Shown here: piece by piece, positions 24,301 to 35,358 of the stretch | Numbering within the stretch: the first letter of the stretch is position 1 | How the letters are laid out: every line of letters begins with the position of its first letter | Origin: Isoetes taiwanensis | Taxonomy: Eukaryota > Streptophyta > Lycopodiopsida > Isoetales > Isoetaceae | Direction of reading: 5' to 3' | Length of the DNA stretch: 64,000 bases | Assembly: GCA_021234155.1 (NCBI GenBank) | Contig: JAJEKV010000025.1 | Location: 7,826,531-7,890,530 of the forward strand | Translations under genes and position numbers: made by a program | The notes under the pieces: model-generated | Seen by the model: the letters and a program-made list of their open reading frames with translations, nothing else | What the model was told of the DNA's origin: nothing | The model's database searches: none

Positions 24301-24600
24301 CCGTGATATAATCCAACATTGGCAATCGAATCTCGAACACATGTGGAACAAGAGCGTAAGGGTTTATGAGGAATGAAGTGAAGAAGAGAGTCAGCAACTA
24401 ATTGTATGTAGGATACGCATTGCTATTACCTCGAGTAGGAGAAGATTCTATCCGAGACAAATTGCTAACATCGCTCAAGCGAGAACATGGGATGAGCTGA
24501 AAATTGTTAATGAACAAATGCGATGAGACATATCAGCAAGTCGCAGAGGCGTATGATTGCTCGCAAAGACATAACGGCAAGATATTAGTCACTAAGAAGT
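21398..24600 (+). pseudogene. Helitron Rep (Helitron-like N domain) relic
   Basis: Decayed N-terminal and Rep part of a Helitron transposase, which starts rolling-circle transposition. Starting at ATG 21398, frames encode arginine-rich repeats of the type RERYANLSEEDRERIR (five or six copies to 21960), as in the N-terminus of many plant Helitron proteins. At 22310-22390 a zinc-finger-like block reads CTCNKQCTYCQIPLL then ERDGFCC. At 22520-22610 comes NRLFCFSVLGVRG with FVNLDFPSLVTI, and HPAHWYIYD ends that frame at 22674. Then ADMYSRVEDARLNYFR (about 23120-23165), SSDIILP with ITMTTN (23230-23360), and RTWDELKIVNEQ (about 24490) match later blocks of the Helitron-like N domain. Frames change many times and stops are common, so the copy is inactive. 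The HUH catalytic motif is not legible in what remains. The helicase part continues downstream. Confidence 0.8.
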
Positions 24601-25329
24601 TGTTTCATCATTAGGTCCCACAACCGCATGGATTCCTTTTACATGCTATTGCTTGATCAAGGTCCGGAAGAATTGAGCTTATGGACCAAGTTCAAAATAA
24701 TACCGATCAGTGTAGATTTCTAACTAGATGAATATTCAAATGATGAGACAAATAAGCCAATGAATCTCTTCATTTAATCGAGCAATATTCTAATATAAAG
24801 TATAGTACTAAATATCATGGTATTTGGTCTACAACTACAACCTCGTCTCTAAGAAATGCCGTGTATGAATTACGTAAATTTTCTCTGACCATGGGAGGTA
24901 TTTAGATACTATGATGCAAATGGGAAAGAATAATGAATAATGACCAACAAGAAATATACAACTTCATTCGTGAATGGTTAGAATTATCTGAAAAGTAAAC
25001 TCAACCCATATTCATCGGCGGGAAAAGCCGGCAAGAGGAAAGACTTTTGTTGAATTGCATATGCCCATTCATAATGCAGGCAACAAAGGTATAGTGCTTC
25101 CATGTGGTACCCACAACATTAGCCGCCTCCAATAATTCGTGGGGATCTAACAGCCCACTGCTGTTTCAACTCGTGAAGAAAATAACTAGTGTCTTCACTC
25201 AATGATAGAACGTAATTGAGTAGCGCATCTACTTATCATGATTTAAGGTAATTATCCGAATGAATTCCCAATGGCTAACAAAGCCGCCATAGAAAGTTTC
25301 ATCATCTGGCTTTCATAAACGACTATATA

Positions 25330-26279
25330 GAAATAGCCTCCCTTGGAGGCAAACACTTATTGGTGTCGGAGATTTCGCATTGTGTCAAGAGATGTCAAGC
25401 CAAGGAGGAGGAATGCAAAGATATAATGCGCAAAAATCCTCACATCGCGGGACAAAGTTTTCGCGGCGCTGAGATTGAACAACCAATACGTAATGACCCT
25501 TAACCGGGATGCATTTTGCTGATAAGATAGGAGAGAATTGGGAAGCATCCACGCCTCATTGATATCTTCAACATAAATTACTAGCATACAAGATAGCATT
25601 GACTTTCTATCCACCATGTTCTTCGAGATTCAACAACATGCAAGAAACGCAACATTTTGTCACCAATCAATAAAAGCCGCTGATAGTTTCTACCGATCAG
25701 ACTTAGTAGAGTTCCTAATCATGTCAAACCATATTATAGCCATGATCATATCATCAACAAGACGAAATCATATATGACCACCCCTATGCTACATCGCATT
25801 TCCTTAATAACTTCTACATTCCCCAAATACCTAACCATGAACTCAAACTTAAGGTAGGTGCTATATGTCGCTATGAAACGACTAGACATGGAAAAGGGTC
25901 CGTGAAAAATGCGAGAGTTATGGTCGGTTGACGCAATCTAAAAGTTTGTGGATGGTAAAAGTATTGTGATGAGCTAAATCAGAGGATGCATGCGGCCTAC
26001 CCAATCTCTAGACCTAATTTCTTTATCACCGTAGAATCGGGCCCTGACCATCCACAAAGCAAGAATTACCCCTTCGATTGTCTTATACACCACCTTCAAC
26101 AAATGTCAAGGATTAACATTGATCAAGGCTATTACCTAATCTTCATACCAATGTGTATTCAGACATGGCCTATACACCCAGACTTACACGCGATGCAGAC
26201 AAGACAAGATTCCACTCATCCTCCTCTTTTCACCGTGAGTACACTTACCAGTGCACTTGTGCTAATGAGGCACGCTTAA
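25330..26279 (+). pseudogene. Helitron PIF1-type helicase relic
   Basis: C-terminal helicase part of the same Helitron protein. TLIGVGDFALCQ near 25352-25388 fits the motif around the acidic Walker B region ('GGK..IGVGDF.Q..P'), FAALRLNNQY and FADKIGENWEAST fit the following block, and HELKLKVGAICRYETT then GSVKNARVMV (about 25840-25925) match 'HELRLKVG.P.ML.RNL....GLCNGTR.' of Helitron helicases. The last open frame, 25986-26279, has ISRPNFF and SRINIDQGYY in the place of 'IPRI.F' and 'MTINKSQGQ'. The ATP-binding Walker A motif is not recognisable. No CTRR-type end hairpin was identified, so the 3' boundary is unknown. Confidence 0.65.
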
Positions 26280-26586
26280 ATCTTCTTTTATGCATCACAT
26301 AAGATAGACATCAATACTCTTTTAAAAGATATAACCTTCTTCTTTTATGAGTATCACATGTAAAATTTTCTCTCAATCCTCCCTCTCGTGATATGTCTTA
26401 GTAAAAAAGAAGAAAAAACCGGACTTCAAATGAGGTAATGATTCTTTGCCTTTGCTGTGCACCTACTATGTGCTCTTATGATACATGGTTTGTTGTTCGA
26501 CCACCATGAGATTCCTTCATCCATGTTTTATCATACTAAGGAAATAATACAACAAATACATAAATAAAAAATAAATAATGAAAAAT

Positions 26587-27090
26587 CATCAGCGGTGTTG
26601 GTCTAGGTGGTTGCTGGTTATGGACGCACCCCCACCCAAAGCTCAAACCCACCGACTCAACACGCGATGGTGCAAAAAAGGAAACAAAAATATAAAGGAT
26701 ATACATCACAAGTAGCCTAGTGGTCAAGCTATTGGTTATGGGCCACCCCACCAAAGTTCAAAACCCAATCGACTACCACCTGATGCTGCAAAATCAAAAT
26801 AATAAATGAAAAGATATCCATCGCAGCGCCAGTGGTTGCCATTGGTTCCGGGCTACCCCACCCAAAGCTCTCAAAAGCCATTGGTTTCGGGCCACCCCTA
26901 CCCAGTTCAAAACCCACCACTACCATCGATGGCAAAAATCAACAATAAAATGAAAAGATATCCATCGCTATGCTCTAGCAAGTGGTCAAGCCATTGGTTC
27001 TCAAGCGACCCCCATCTAGTGGCCGCTTCATTGGTTCCGCTTACCCCATCCGTGCTTAAAACCCACCGACTACCATCTCCGATGGTGCAA
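26587..27090 (+). repeat. Tandem tRNA-like (SINE-type) units
   Basis: About four tandem units of roughly 115-140 bp start near 26587, 26703, 26815 and 26960. Each has 'agtggtcaag' or a variant, then 'ttggtt', 'gccacccca', 'gttcaaaaccca', 'gactacca' and 'gatggtgcaaaa'. In the second unit TAGCCTAGTGG (26713-26723) fits the RNA polymerase III A box and GTTCAAAAC (26756-26764) fits the B box, 43 bp apart as in a tRNA. Between units lie A-rich stretches, which fits SINE tails. Units three and four contain an extra internal copy of the 'ccattggttccgggc' part. No cloverleaf that would be a working tRNA is evident. Confidence 0.6.
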
Positions 27091-27099
27091 AAAATATAA

Positions 27100-30000
27100 A
27101 GAACTAGAAAGAATCGGTCGTGAAAACATTGCTACAACAAATGGAAAATGGTGGGAATCGCATGGTCGCCGCACTACGTACCCCATGGGGATCCTATGGG
27201 CAAATCTAAAACACAAGGCAATTATAGCGCAGGTTCAAATCCCGCATGTTTTCGAATTGATACATAATCAAAGAATATCTTTAGTCTATAAGCGACAGAA
27301 AACATGAATAACAGGAAAGAGAAATCTATAGCCTATATGTGATCCTTATCCTTAAACATGAATATCCGGAAAGGGAAATTTATAGCTATATGTGATCCTT
27401 ATCCTATAGCCTATAAGTGATCCGTAGCCTTATATAAGTGACTGAGAACATGAATAGCTGGGAAGAGAATACCAAGGCGCCTTTGGCCGTACAAGGAGCA
27501 GTTCTCTTGTAGGTATTAAGATATTGCCAAAATTTATTGAGCTTGCTTGCATAGCGAATACTGTAGCATCAAGCATCAAACATCTGTTGTAGTATGAAAT
27601 ATCTACATCACGATAACTAGCATGCGAGGTAAACATTAGCAAGCAATGGAATATGAAGCATAAAGAAGGCAATCAATGCAATAGGACATGGTACAAGTCT
27701 TCCATAATTTAATCGGTTCTGAATACATATAAAGGTAACAAAATATAGGAAGAAATGATCTCATACATTGTAGTACAAGCATTTAGAATCAAGTAGAATA
27801 TGCAGAGTCAATGTCACAATGCTTGCTACATGTTCTCCTCGTATTGGTCGTTCTTGGAAAACAGGAGAACAATGAGATGTGTTGAGCCCATATGTTGCTT
27901 AAGTCATGCATTTGAGAAGACGGTTCTGCAAATTTATCACATTGTGATTCTTCCGCACAAATGCCTCGTCCTTCCCGCGTAAATACCACTTCAAATATAA
28001 TACTTCTATCCATATCCTCAATCTAAAATGCAAAGTGTACAAGGCGAAAAGGTGCCATCGGTAAATAAGCTTGTTATCCATCAATGCCTCCACAGTCATG
28101 GCCCTGTCCTGTATGAATCCAATTAGTTGGCTCGAACTTCGGCAAAATAAGTGATGCCCATCGACATTTTCATCTCAAATCCACTCCAAAACCCCTAACA
28201 AGTCAATTAATTTCAATCAGCAGTTGCACAAAACCGAAACCGATGACATCCTCTTGGAACTCGTATGAGTATCAAAGATTAAGTCCAAAGATTTTTATAT
28301 AAAAGATTTCAAACCAACCTTTGTACATAAACATACAAAAAGTCCTGCAAAATTTGAGAAATGGCACGTAGATTTTCTCTCGTTGTAGCCTCGTGTGGGA
28401 AGCCTTCCCAACAACACTTTGTTTCAAGGCCTCGTGAAGAACCAGAGGCCTATTTTGCATCAAGCATGCTACCGCGATTCAGTATAAATTCCATATGGGC
28501 CATAGGATAGTTGGGCATGTTGATTTCCAAGCTAACTTCAAATCCTCCCCGCATAGAATCCAATGGATGTTTTAATATCAAGTATGATGCAACAAGCTTG
28601 GCTTCATCTTTCACACTTTATTCCTTTATGAAATATTACTGATACACATCTCGCATTGTAACTTAGGCATCAGAGAGTCCGCTTTAATTTGTCTACATCT
28701 TAATCAATACATACCCAGCCTCAGTGACATTCTAGAGAATTGGTAGTGACCAAAATCACAGATCAGTAGGATCAAGACTCGATTTACAAACAAAACTAAA
28801 CCTTGTCAATTTAACTCAATACGCCACTTTCTAAACCTTTATACGCTTAGAGGTCACGCGACAATTCAAAGATAATTCCGGAAAGACAAAAGAGAAACAA
28901 AGGGGTGAGGTTCAACCTTTGGCGTGGCCCGGACATCGACAGCTGTGGATCCTGCTTAGTTCATGTGTCTCTACATCAATTTTCCATGGATTCCGCAGTA
29001 AGACACAAGATGGCATGTTGATAACCAAAACATTCGTGAGAGCATGTATATATATAATTAGTTCAATTCATGTCTCTGTTTTTCATCAAAACATTCTTTT
29101 AGAGAAAAGGCTTCGTATATTTACTCTGGCTAAATGTGGCGGATGCACCAGAGCTTTGAAGCTTAGCGGATGATTGGGGGATATCTTGAAGCAGCATCTT
29201 CCTCTGTTGCTCTTTAAAATCTTAAAACAAATCTTTCATTTTGAAAACAGACGGAATCAGTCTTATAAGAGTGGTCCAATCTGCTGGCCAAATATGCATC
29301 CCTTGAATCTGTCTGCAGCATAACATAGTGTCTTCACAACCCGAAAATAAACCCAGAACCCGCAGCACCTGCATACCTTAGACAGAGAATGCTTCAGATA
29401 ACCCTAAAATAACCCTAAAGTGAAAGAGCTCGATGCTTGCATGTATGGAATTTAAACAATAAAATACGGAGTGCACTCTCCTCGTGCAGTACGACTAACA
29501 AATCATATAAAAAGCATAGGAAAAGATGTATAAAAATACAAAAGAAACCCCCTGTCATTGTGCTACATATTGGTCTTTTTTAATGTTTAATATTGATGTG
29601 AAATTGGAACAAGAATGAGGTTTTCGATTGTTTAATAATGATTGTTTAGTTGAAGATGAAGCCTATCGATGTTTTCAACATGTTTGCAAGTGTGTGTGTG
29701 TGTGTGTGTGCGTGTGTGTGTGTAAGTTTTTTGAAGAACGCGGTTTTACTTCAAATTATACACTCAAAATATTACGTACCTGCAGTAAGAAATGTCCCAA
29801 GCATCAATCACTTTTTAGATGATCACTCCATATTGAATTTAATAACATCAGCCAATTGGAGATCCTAAAGCAATTATACAACTTCTTACTTAATTCTTGA
29901 AGCACCACTTGAGAAGAAATATACGCTATCATAAAAGACCTTCTTCGCCTCGCTCCATACACCTATATTAGCCAAGACTTGTTATGTGAAATGCAATCCT

Positions 30001-30255
30001 TTTTAGAAGTGTACCAATCGATTTGGATAAATAATTCAAAAGAAAGTGCCGACTATCCAAAAGATACTCCAAAAAGAGAATGCAACCAGACCTAATACTA
30101 CTCACCAGACACAAATAAATGCTTGCCCAATGTTTCAATGCACCGCCTCACACATTGGGCAAAGTGGGCTTACTCCCAAGGCTTAAAGCAATGAACCATC
30201 CGATTAACTCTCAAAGAGCTTATGAATCACCCGCCAAAGTAGAACATTTATCTTT
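27100..30255. other. Intergenic DNA, no recognised gene
   Basis: No protein similarity is visible in any frame. There are repeated phrases near 27290-27430 ('gaaatttatagcctatatgtgatccttatcc' and variants), which look like a small tandem duplication, and a TG microsatellite at 29691. The right edge meets the left end of the recombinase retrotransposon. Confidence 0.5.
29691..29723 (+). repeat. (TG)n microsatellite
   Basis: About 16 TG dinucleotides with one interruption (CG at 29711). An ordinary simple repeat that should be polymorphic in length. Confidence 0.95.
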
Positions 30256-30299
30256 GAATTTATCTTCGTGATAACGGCAAGAAGATAAATGTAATTGTC
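30256..30299 (+). other. Palindrome copy 1, left end of the recombinase element
   Basis: GAATTTATCTTC, a 13-base centre, then GAAGATAAAT-GT-AATTGTC. The right half is identical to the other palindrome copies in this region. On the left the outer arm GACAATT is missing and replaced by unrelated DNA, which places the element's left boundary at or within this palindrome. The TATA-like box and leader shared with the other copies follow. Confidence 0.75.
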
Positions 30300-30342
30300 A
30301 AAACTATCAAGATGCGCTTTGGCGCTAGGTTTTCCTACCTTT

Positions 30343-30349
30343 TTATATA
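30343..30349 (+). promoter_or_regulatory. TATA-like box of the element's 5' end (A1)
   Basis: TTATATA lies about 45 bp after palindrome copy 1, followed by a pyrimidine-rich leader containing 'ccatccccatcagctcatct'. The same order and similar spacing recur after the other three complete palindromes, so it is likely the element's RNA polymerase II promoter. Confidence 0.6.
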
Positions 30350-31469
30350 CCCCCTTCTCTCTCTCCATCCCCATCAGCTCATCTCCGCGATCTCCTTCCG
30401 CCATTTTACCAGCCTTCCCCACGTTCTCAGAAATTCCTTCGAAAGTGTTTTTTTCTTGCTTACCTTGCCATTCTCACCACCTCGCCTATCCTTTTGCCTA
30501 ATTTTGTGTTGCCATTGGTCTTCTTACTCCAATCGTTTTTCCCTTTATTCGGGCTTTGCTCTGCTTTGATTTCACCGGGGTTCTACTCTCTCGCTTTCCT
30601 CTGCACCAAAGGCGCTTTGCTAGCTTTCCCATTATCCTGGGCTTTTGGTTTTCACGCTGATTGTCGCTCTTGTGGCACTTAAGTTGGGTATCGGAACCCT
30701 AAGATTTAGCTGTGGTATGATCTTGGCTGCTGAACTCGCCAGCAAAGCAATCACCGCTTGCCCTTCTCTCGACATCCCACTTGTGTTTATTTTCGCTTCC
30801 CGTTTGTGGCTGCTCCATGGTTAAGTGCAGTTTTTTCTCAAGATTGTTCTCTTTGATGCCGCTAATAGGAGAGCCTGGTTTTTAGAAGGCAAATCAAGTG
30901 GCTGGGCACTGTCATGGTTTTCGCTGCACAGTAGGCATTTTAAGTTCAAGGACCCTTATTTCAGAAGGCAATACACCGCTTCAAATTTTGTTTGAATCTC
31001 GGCCGATTGTGAAGGCGACTCCGCCTCGCCCCTGGCGCGTGAGCAACCTCGTGTGGGTACGTGCCATTTAGTTTCTTTGCAGACCGTTCTAGACTTTTGT
31101 GATCTGCATAATGCCCGTGACATTGCTGGCGGTAACGTCCAAGGTCGAGGCCATTAGGGCCGGGTAAACGCCTCTAGGGGAGACCTCGACCCATCGGCAG
31201 GATGCTTTTAGCTGACTTCCGATGATCACCCTGCCCGCCTTGGGCCAAAGGGATGGAACAAATGGGCCGGCTCCAATAGGGATGATCAAGGTGAGTTGAT
31301 GCTAAGATAACAAATGCTGCAGCTTAAAGAGATCGAGAGGAAAAGCAAGAAGTCCGTAACCCAAATAATGGGGTTTGAGAGCAACATGAGATATTATTCA
31401 TTTCTATAATGAAGTTGAGGATGTCTTGTTGATATTGAGAGCAAATTCCAGGATTTATGAACTTATGAT
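30350..31469 (+). other. Leader of the recombinase retrotransposon, no gag frame seen
   Basis: The first 75 bases or so match the leader at 34650-34720; after that the sequence diverges. Frames of 60-85 codons overlap here in several registers but none resembles a gag-like first ORF, which DIRS/Ngaro elements normally have before RT. Either the first ORF has decayed or it was lost. A GC-richer patch at 31090-31290 has no recognised content. Confidence 0.5.
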
Positions 31470-32954
31470 GTGGTTATATTTTGCATTGATAAAGATGTTG
31501 ATGCTAATTCTATTGCCTGCACCCATGCCCTTAGCAGTCGCTTGAGAGATCATTTTCCATTTTGGCAGTCTATTTGTAATAGCTCTATGGTGTTGGATTG
31601 GATAAAGAATGGTTACAATCTCCCTTGGCTGTTTTCCCCTCCTTCACAACCTTGGTCTAAACCAAACCATAAGCTTGTTGCTCGCCACTCTTCCTTTGTG
31701 CACTCTGCCATTCATGACTTGATTAAGGCGGGTGCGGCCGTTGAGTCTCTTTCTACCCCTTTCATTTGCTCTCCCCTAGGGGTGGTCCCCAAAGCAGGTA
31801 ATAAATTTCGTTTGATCTTGGACCTCCGTTATGTAAACCAATTCTTAGAGTGTAAGGCTTTTAAATACGAAACCATCAGTGAGTTGCCAACAGTTTTGAG
31901 AAGGGGTGATGGCTTATTTACCATAGACCTTCATTCCGGCTATCACCATGTGGCTATGCATCCTTCAGCTTGGACTTATTTGGGTTTCCAATTTCAGGGC
32001 AAGTCTTATATGTTCACAGCCCTCCCTTTTGGTCTATCCACTGCTTGCTATGTGTTCACTAAACTGATCCGTCAGATTGTTAAACATTTTAGAGCTAACT
32101 CCATTCGTTGTATTCCCTATGTGGATGACTTCATTTTTGCAGTGGCTGCTGAACATTTTTACTCCTCACGTGCTTTTGTCTTACAAGCTTTTAACTCTGC
32201 TGGGTTTGTTATTGCTCCACACAAGTGTCAACTTGAGCTCTCTTTTGAGGTGAAGTTTCTAGGGTATATGGTCAATTCTAAGTCAGGACTCTTATCCATT
32301 GCACCACAACGCCGACAAAAGTTTTTGGATTTGGCCGGGTCGCTTTCTAAAGAGACTAGGGTGCCTGCTCGCAAATTTGCTTCCTTCCTGGGTATGATTG
32401 CTTCATTCAAAGCTGTGTTTGGTCCCTTTTGTAAACTCCTTAGTTTTAACCTTTTGAATCTTTATGCTTCCATTGCCTCTTGGTCCCAGATTGTTCACTT
32501 GAACCCACTTGCTGTCGTTGAGATTGATGCTTGGTCGCAGTGGTTCGATTTGTTGAATTATGCTCTCATTTGGGAACCAGCTTCTCCTGCAATTTCTTTA
32601 TCCTATGATGCCAGTGGCTCTGGGTGGAGTGTGTGGGTTCATGATACTGCTATGTGTAATGAGTTTAGTGGAACTTTTGATGAAACCGAGCGATCTTTAT
32701 CATCTACAGCCAGAGAGCTTTCAGCCCTGGCTCATTTCCTTGAGTTTCATGCTGTGAACCTTGCTGGAAGACGCCTGCTTGCATATGGAGACTCCTTAAA
32801 TTGCTTCTATATTTTGAACAAAGGGGGCTCTCAGATCCCGGCCCTCCATTGTCTGTGTCTTCAGATCTTTACTTTATGTCTTCGTCATAACATCATCCTG
32901 AAGCGCTTGGATTCCCGTGGCCTCAATCGTTGGGCGATTATTTGTCTAAGCTGA
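31470..32954 (+). CDS. Reverse transcriptase-RNase H of a DIRS/Ngaro-like retrotransposon
   Basis: The frame codes for 494 residues. RT comes first: GVVPKAGNKFRLILDLRYVN (about 105-125), the first catalytic Asp in LFTIDLHSGYHHV (about 151), the substrate-binding block FTALPFGLSTACYVFTKL (about 185-200), and the catalytic box IPYVDDFIFA (about 215). This RT has the YR-retrotransposon look (short, with 'DLHSGYHH..M'). RNase H follows, with SYDASGSGW (about 374), ARELSAL (about 413) and AYGDSLNC (about 434) carrying the catalytic D-E-D residues. These enzymes copy element RNA into DNA. There is no protease and no DDE integrase; the next frame is a tyrosine recombinase, which defines the class. 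The frame is open throughout, but its C-terminal tail continues in another register after 32954, so this copy has at least one frameshift. The start ATG is the first in the frame and may not be the real one. Confidence 0.9.
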   Translation: MVIFCIDKDVDANSIACTHALSSRLRDHFPFWQSICNSSMVLDWIKNGYNLPWLFSPPSQPWSKPNHKLVARHSSFVHSAIHDLIKAGAAVESLSTPFICSPLGVVPKAGNKFRLILDLRYVNQFLECKAFKYETISELPTVLRRGDGLFTIDLHSGYHHVAMHPSAWTYLGFQFQGKSYMFTALPFGLSTACYVFTKLIRQIVKHFRANSIRCIPYVDDFIFAVAAEHFYSSRAFVLQAFNSAGFVIAPHKCQLELSFEVKFLGYMVNSKSGLLSIAPQRRQKFLDLAGSLSKETRVPARKFASFLGMIASFKAVFGPFCKLLSFNLLNLYASIASWSQIVHLNPLAVVEIDAWSQWFDLLNYALIWEPASPAISLSYDASGSGWSVWVHDTAMCNEFSGTFDETERSLSSTARELSALAHFLEFHAVNLAGRRLLAYGDSLNCFYILNKGGSQIPALHCLCLQIFTLCLRHNIILKRLDSRGLNRWAIICLS

Positions 32955-33160
32955 GGGATTTTGATGACTATAGTTTGACGCCTGAGGTTTTTCGCATTAT
33001 TGACCTAGCCTGGGGACCCATGATTGGGATCGTTTTGCTAACTTAGACAATCATCTCCTACCTAATTTCAATTGTTGGCACCCTATCCCGGGAGATCCTT
33101 GCCCTCCGGATGTTTTTCTCTCCTCTTGGAATGGTGCAAATAACTATTGCTTCCCCCCCG
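32920..33160 (+). pseudogene. Frameshifted tail of the RT-RNase H frame
   Basis: Near 32920 the coding sense moves to another register and continues as LSKLRDFDDYSLTPEVFRII, then DLAWGP and, after one more shift, DWDRFANLDNHLLPNFNCW and SSWNGANNYCFPP. This is the conserved tail after RNase H in DIRS-type polyproteins ('P.VF..L...WGP...D.FA......L..F....W'). Two shifts within 200 bp mean the copy cannot make the full polyprotein. An untested alternative is programmed frameshifting, but two shifts make decay more likely. Confidence 0.7.
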
Positions 33161-33401
33161 GCCTTGACTTTTAAAGCGTTTACGTTTGCTAGAGCACGCA
33201 AAGCCGTGATCTTTCATACCACATGGTGGTTTTTCATTGGGAGTGGGACTCCATGGTGGCCAGCCCTTTCACGGCGATCTTTGGAGAATGGGATTCAAAG
33301 ATTATAGATCATTTGTACTTTAGGTGAGGTGGAAAAGATGTTTTTGTTCAGGAGTTTTGGCTAATGTTGGATGGTGACAATGACTTGCTTGAGTTGAAGA
33401 A

Positions 33402-34313
33402 TTGTTTTCAAAGTTGTTGATGTCTTCTAGATCTGGAAGTACTTTGAGAGGTTATCAACATGCTTGGAATCTTTTCAAGAATTGGTGCAAGTCCAAGAAC
33501 CTAGCTTACCCCACCACGATTCTTCTACTATTTGCCTTTTTTCTCACATTCCTCATGTCTTCCTTTTCTAATCCATTGGCGCGTGTCAGCTCCACCATTG
33601 CTGCTGTTGCTTTTTATCACATTCTTGCTGGCTACCCGAAGCCTACAGATCATCCTCTAGTTGCTCTTGCCCGAGACGTGGCTAAGAGGTTATCCACCCC
33701 GTCGCTTAAGAAGAAACAACCCATTCTTCCTCATATGATCCGCAAGCTTTTCGACCAATTTGCTCATCCTGCAGCTCCTCTTTTGGACATTATGAGATGT
33801 ACAGCTATTGTGCTTGCCTTTGTCGCATTCCTACGCAGTAAGGAGTTGCTATCTTTGCTTTGGAATGAGATATTGATTCTGGATACCCACGCGAGCCTTT
33901 TCATTCATTCCTCAAAGACAGACCAGTTGGGGGTTGGTGCCTGGGTCTCTATTGCACGTCTTTCTGGTCCTTATTGCCCTGTTAGCCTTCTGGAAAGATT
34001 GTTGAATTTGGGTAATTTTGCTGAAGTAGATGGTGCGGCTGGTGGCCATTTGATCAGAGGTGTCCGCGTGACGCGTCATGGTTGTTTTTTGAGGAGAAAA
34101 TCTGTTTCTTATTCTACTCTGAGGACTTGGTACAAGCATTGTCTTTCTGCTATTGGTGAAGATGCTAGTATCTTTGGTACCCATTCTGCAAGAAGGGGGG
34201 GAGCCACTTCGGCAGCCGCTTTGAATGTTCCAGATAGGATCTTCAAGGCACATGGTCGCTGGCGTTCTGAGTCTGCTAAAGATGGTTATATTTGCCCTTC
34301 CTTGCAGCAGTAG
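33402..34313 (+). CDS. Tyrosine recombinase of the DIRS/Ngaro-like element
   Basis: A 303-residue open frame. The N-terminal part has the SAM-like core-binding start SGSTLRGYQHAWNLFKNWC. The catalytic domain shows the first Arg in VAFLRSKELLSL (about 145), the block HSSKTDQLGVGAWV, the H-x-x-R box THSARRGGATSAA (His about 264, Arg about 267), HGRW (about 286) and the nucleophile Tyr in KDGYI (about 296). All the classical R, K, HxxR, H/W and Y positions are present, so the enzyme could still be active. In this group it inserts a circular DNA copy of the element without target duplication. It follows the RT frame on the same strand with a gap of about 450 bp, which holds the decayed RT tail. 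The start chosen is the first ATG of the frame; the N-terminus is normal length for the family. Confidence 0.92.
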   Translation: MFSKLLMSSRSGSTLRGYQHAWNLFKNWCKSKNLAYPTTILLLFAFFLTFLMSSFSNPLARVSSTIAAVAFYHILAGYPKPTDHPLVALARDVAKRLSTPSLKKKQPILPHMIRKLFDQFAHPAAPLLDIMRCTAIVLAFVAFLRSKELLSLLWNEILILDTHASLFIHSSKTDQLGVGAWVSIARLSGPYCPVSLLERLLNLGNFAEVDGAAGGHLIRGVRVTRHGCFLRRKSVSYSTLRTWYKHCLSAIGEDASIFGTHSARRGGATSAAALNVPDRIFKAHGRWRSESAKDGYICPSLQQ

Positions 34314-34434
34314 TTGCTTGTTTCCCGTTCCTTAGGTTTAGGTTCTACAGAACCCAGTGCTTTAGCCCTTTTGTTGGACTCCTCTTTCCCTCCTCCTCCC
34401 CATAAGTGACCTGCGACTTGGCTGCCTCTATTTT

Positions 34435-34482
34435 CAGCATTTGTATCTCTTGTTGTTGTTAGTGGAGATGCCCAGATGTGGC
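34435..34482 (+). repeat. Terminal box (B1) before the palindrome
   Basis: CAGCATTTGTATCTC followed by a TTG-rich run and GTGGAGATGCCCAGATGTGG. The box recurs at 35359-35405, 35406-35440, 38405-38453 (plus) and 35441-35484, 35491-35539, 36690-36738 (minus). It always lies before a palindrome or at the far end of a unit, as expected for the B repeat of split direct repeats. Confidence 0.75.
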
Positions 34483-34540
34483 TTTCTTTCTCTTGTGCTT
34501 TCTTCTACCCTTTACCTCTTCTAGTTAGCTTGCTGGTTTT

Positions 34541-34590
34541 GACAATTGAATTTATCTTCGTATAACGATAAGAAGATAAATGTAATTGTC
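34541..34590 (+). other. Palindrome copy 2, candidate recombinase site
   Basis: 50 bp: arms GACAATT-GA-ATTTATCTTC and GAAGATAAAT-GT-AATTGTC around the centre GTATAACGATAA. The arms pair perfectly except for the two-base GA/GT mismatch. Two inverted arms around a short unpaired centre is the usual layout of a tyrosine recombinase crossover site. It sits at the B1/A2 border, where split-repeat elements recombine their circle. Confidence 0.75.
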
Positions 34591-34642
34591 AAAACCATTC
34601 CCATCTTTGGCGATTTTAGCGATTAGGTTTTTTCCTCGCCTT

Positions 34643-34649
34643 TTTATAC
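34643..34649 (+). promoter_or_regulatory. TATA-like box in the A2 repeat
   Basis: TTTATAC about 54 bp after palindrome copy 2, followed by 'ctctccatccccatcagctc', the same leader as at 30360. As a second copy of the promoter module it would drive unit 2 (below) or belong to the A2 repeat of the full element. Confidence 0.55.
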
Positions 34650-35358
34650 CTTTTGCTTCTCTCCATCCCCATCAGCTCATCTGCATCTCCTTCCGTTTAG
34701 CGGCCAGTCTTCCCCACCCACCCGCCCACCCTTTCCGTCCATCTCCTTGTGCAGGTTGTTGGTGGAGGCAGCATTAGCATGTGGCTAATGTGTGGCTTTC
34801 TTATTGTGGTGCATGTTATGCTTGTGTGAAGCCTTGTGGTTGGGCAGCATTAGCAGATGGCTAATGTGTGGCTCTGGTTTATGGCAGACTTGTGGTGTGA
34901 GCAGCATTAGCATGGTGGCTAATGTGTGGCTTTTGTTTGGCCCTCGTGCCAAGGATGGATGGCCCTCATGCAGGTTTTTGGGAGAGACCATGGTGTCTTG
35001 TGTTTTTACTGCAGGATTTTGCTGAGGCTTTCTTCTTCCATTTGCTTATTTGGAGTTGATTTTTGTGGGGTATCTTTTGGCATTTCCTAGTTGACTTGCA
35101 GCTTGCTGGCTTTATCAGTCTATGCAGAGATGCGGCCACGGCGATGGTTAGAGTTTGTTTGAAGACTTGCGACCCAACTATTTGCAGAAGAGCTTGCACT
35201 GTGTTTCTTTCGCGTGATCGGTTTATTCAGTTTGTTGTTACATTTGTACAGTTTAGATCCCTATTTGGTTAGTGCCACTATTATGGTCAGGGTTTTTCCT
35301 CGAAAACCCGAAAGGGCGAGGTTTTTTAATCCCGTCCATAATGGTTTCACTGACCAAT

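Noticed and set aside
27200-27250. Possible tRNA gene ('ggttcaaatcccgc')
   Set aside because: Fits a B box, but no A box at the right distance upstream and no acceptor stem pairs.
29628-29868. Cys/Val-rich frames at 29.65-29.87 kb
   Set aside because: Produced by the (TG)n microsatellite read in two frames.
31089-31289. 66-codon minus-strand frame in the leader of the recombinase element
   Set aside because: GC-rich chance frame opposite the element's sense; no similarity to gag or other element proteins.
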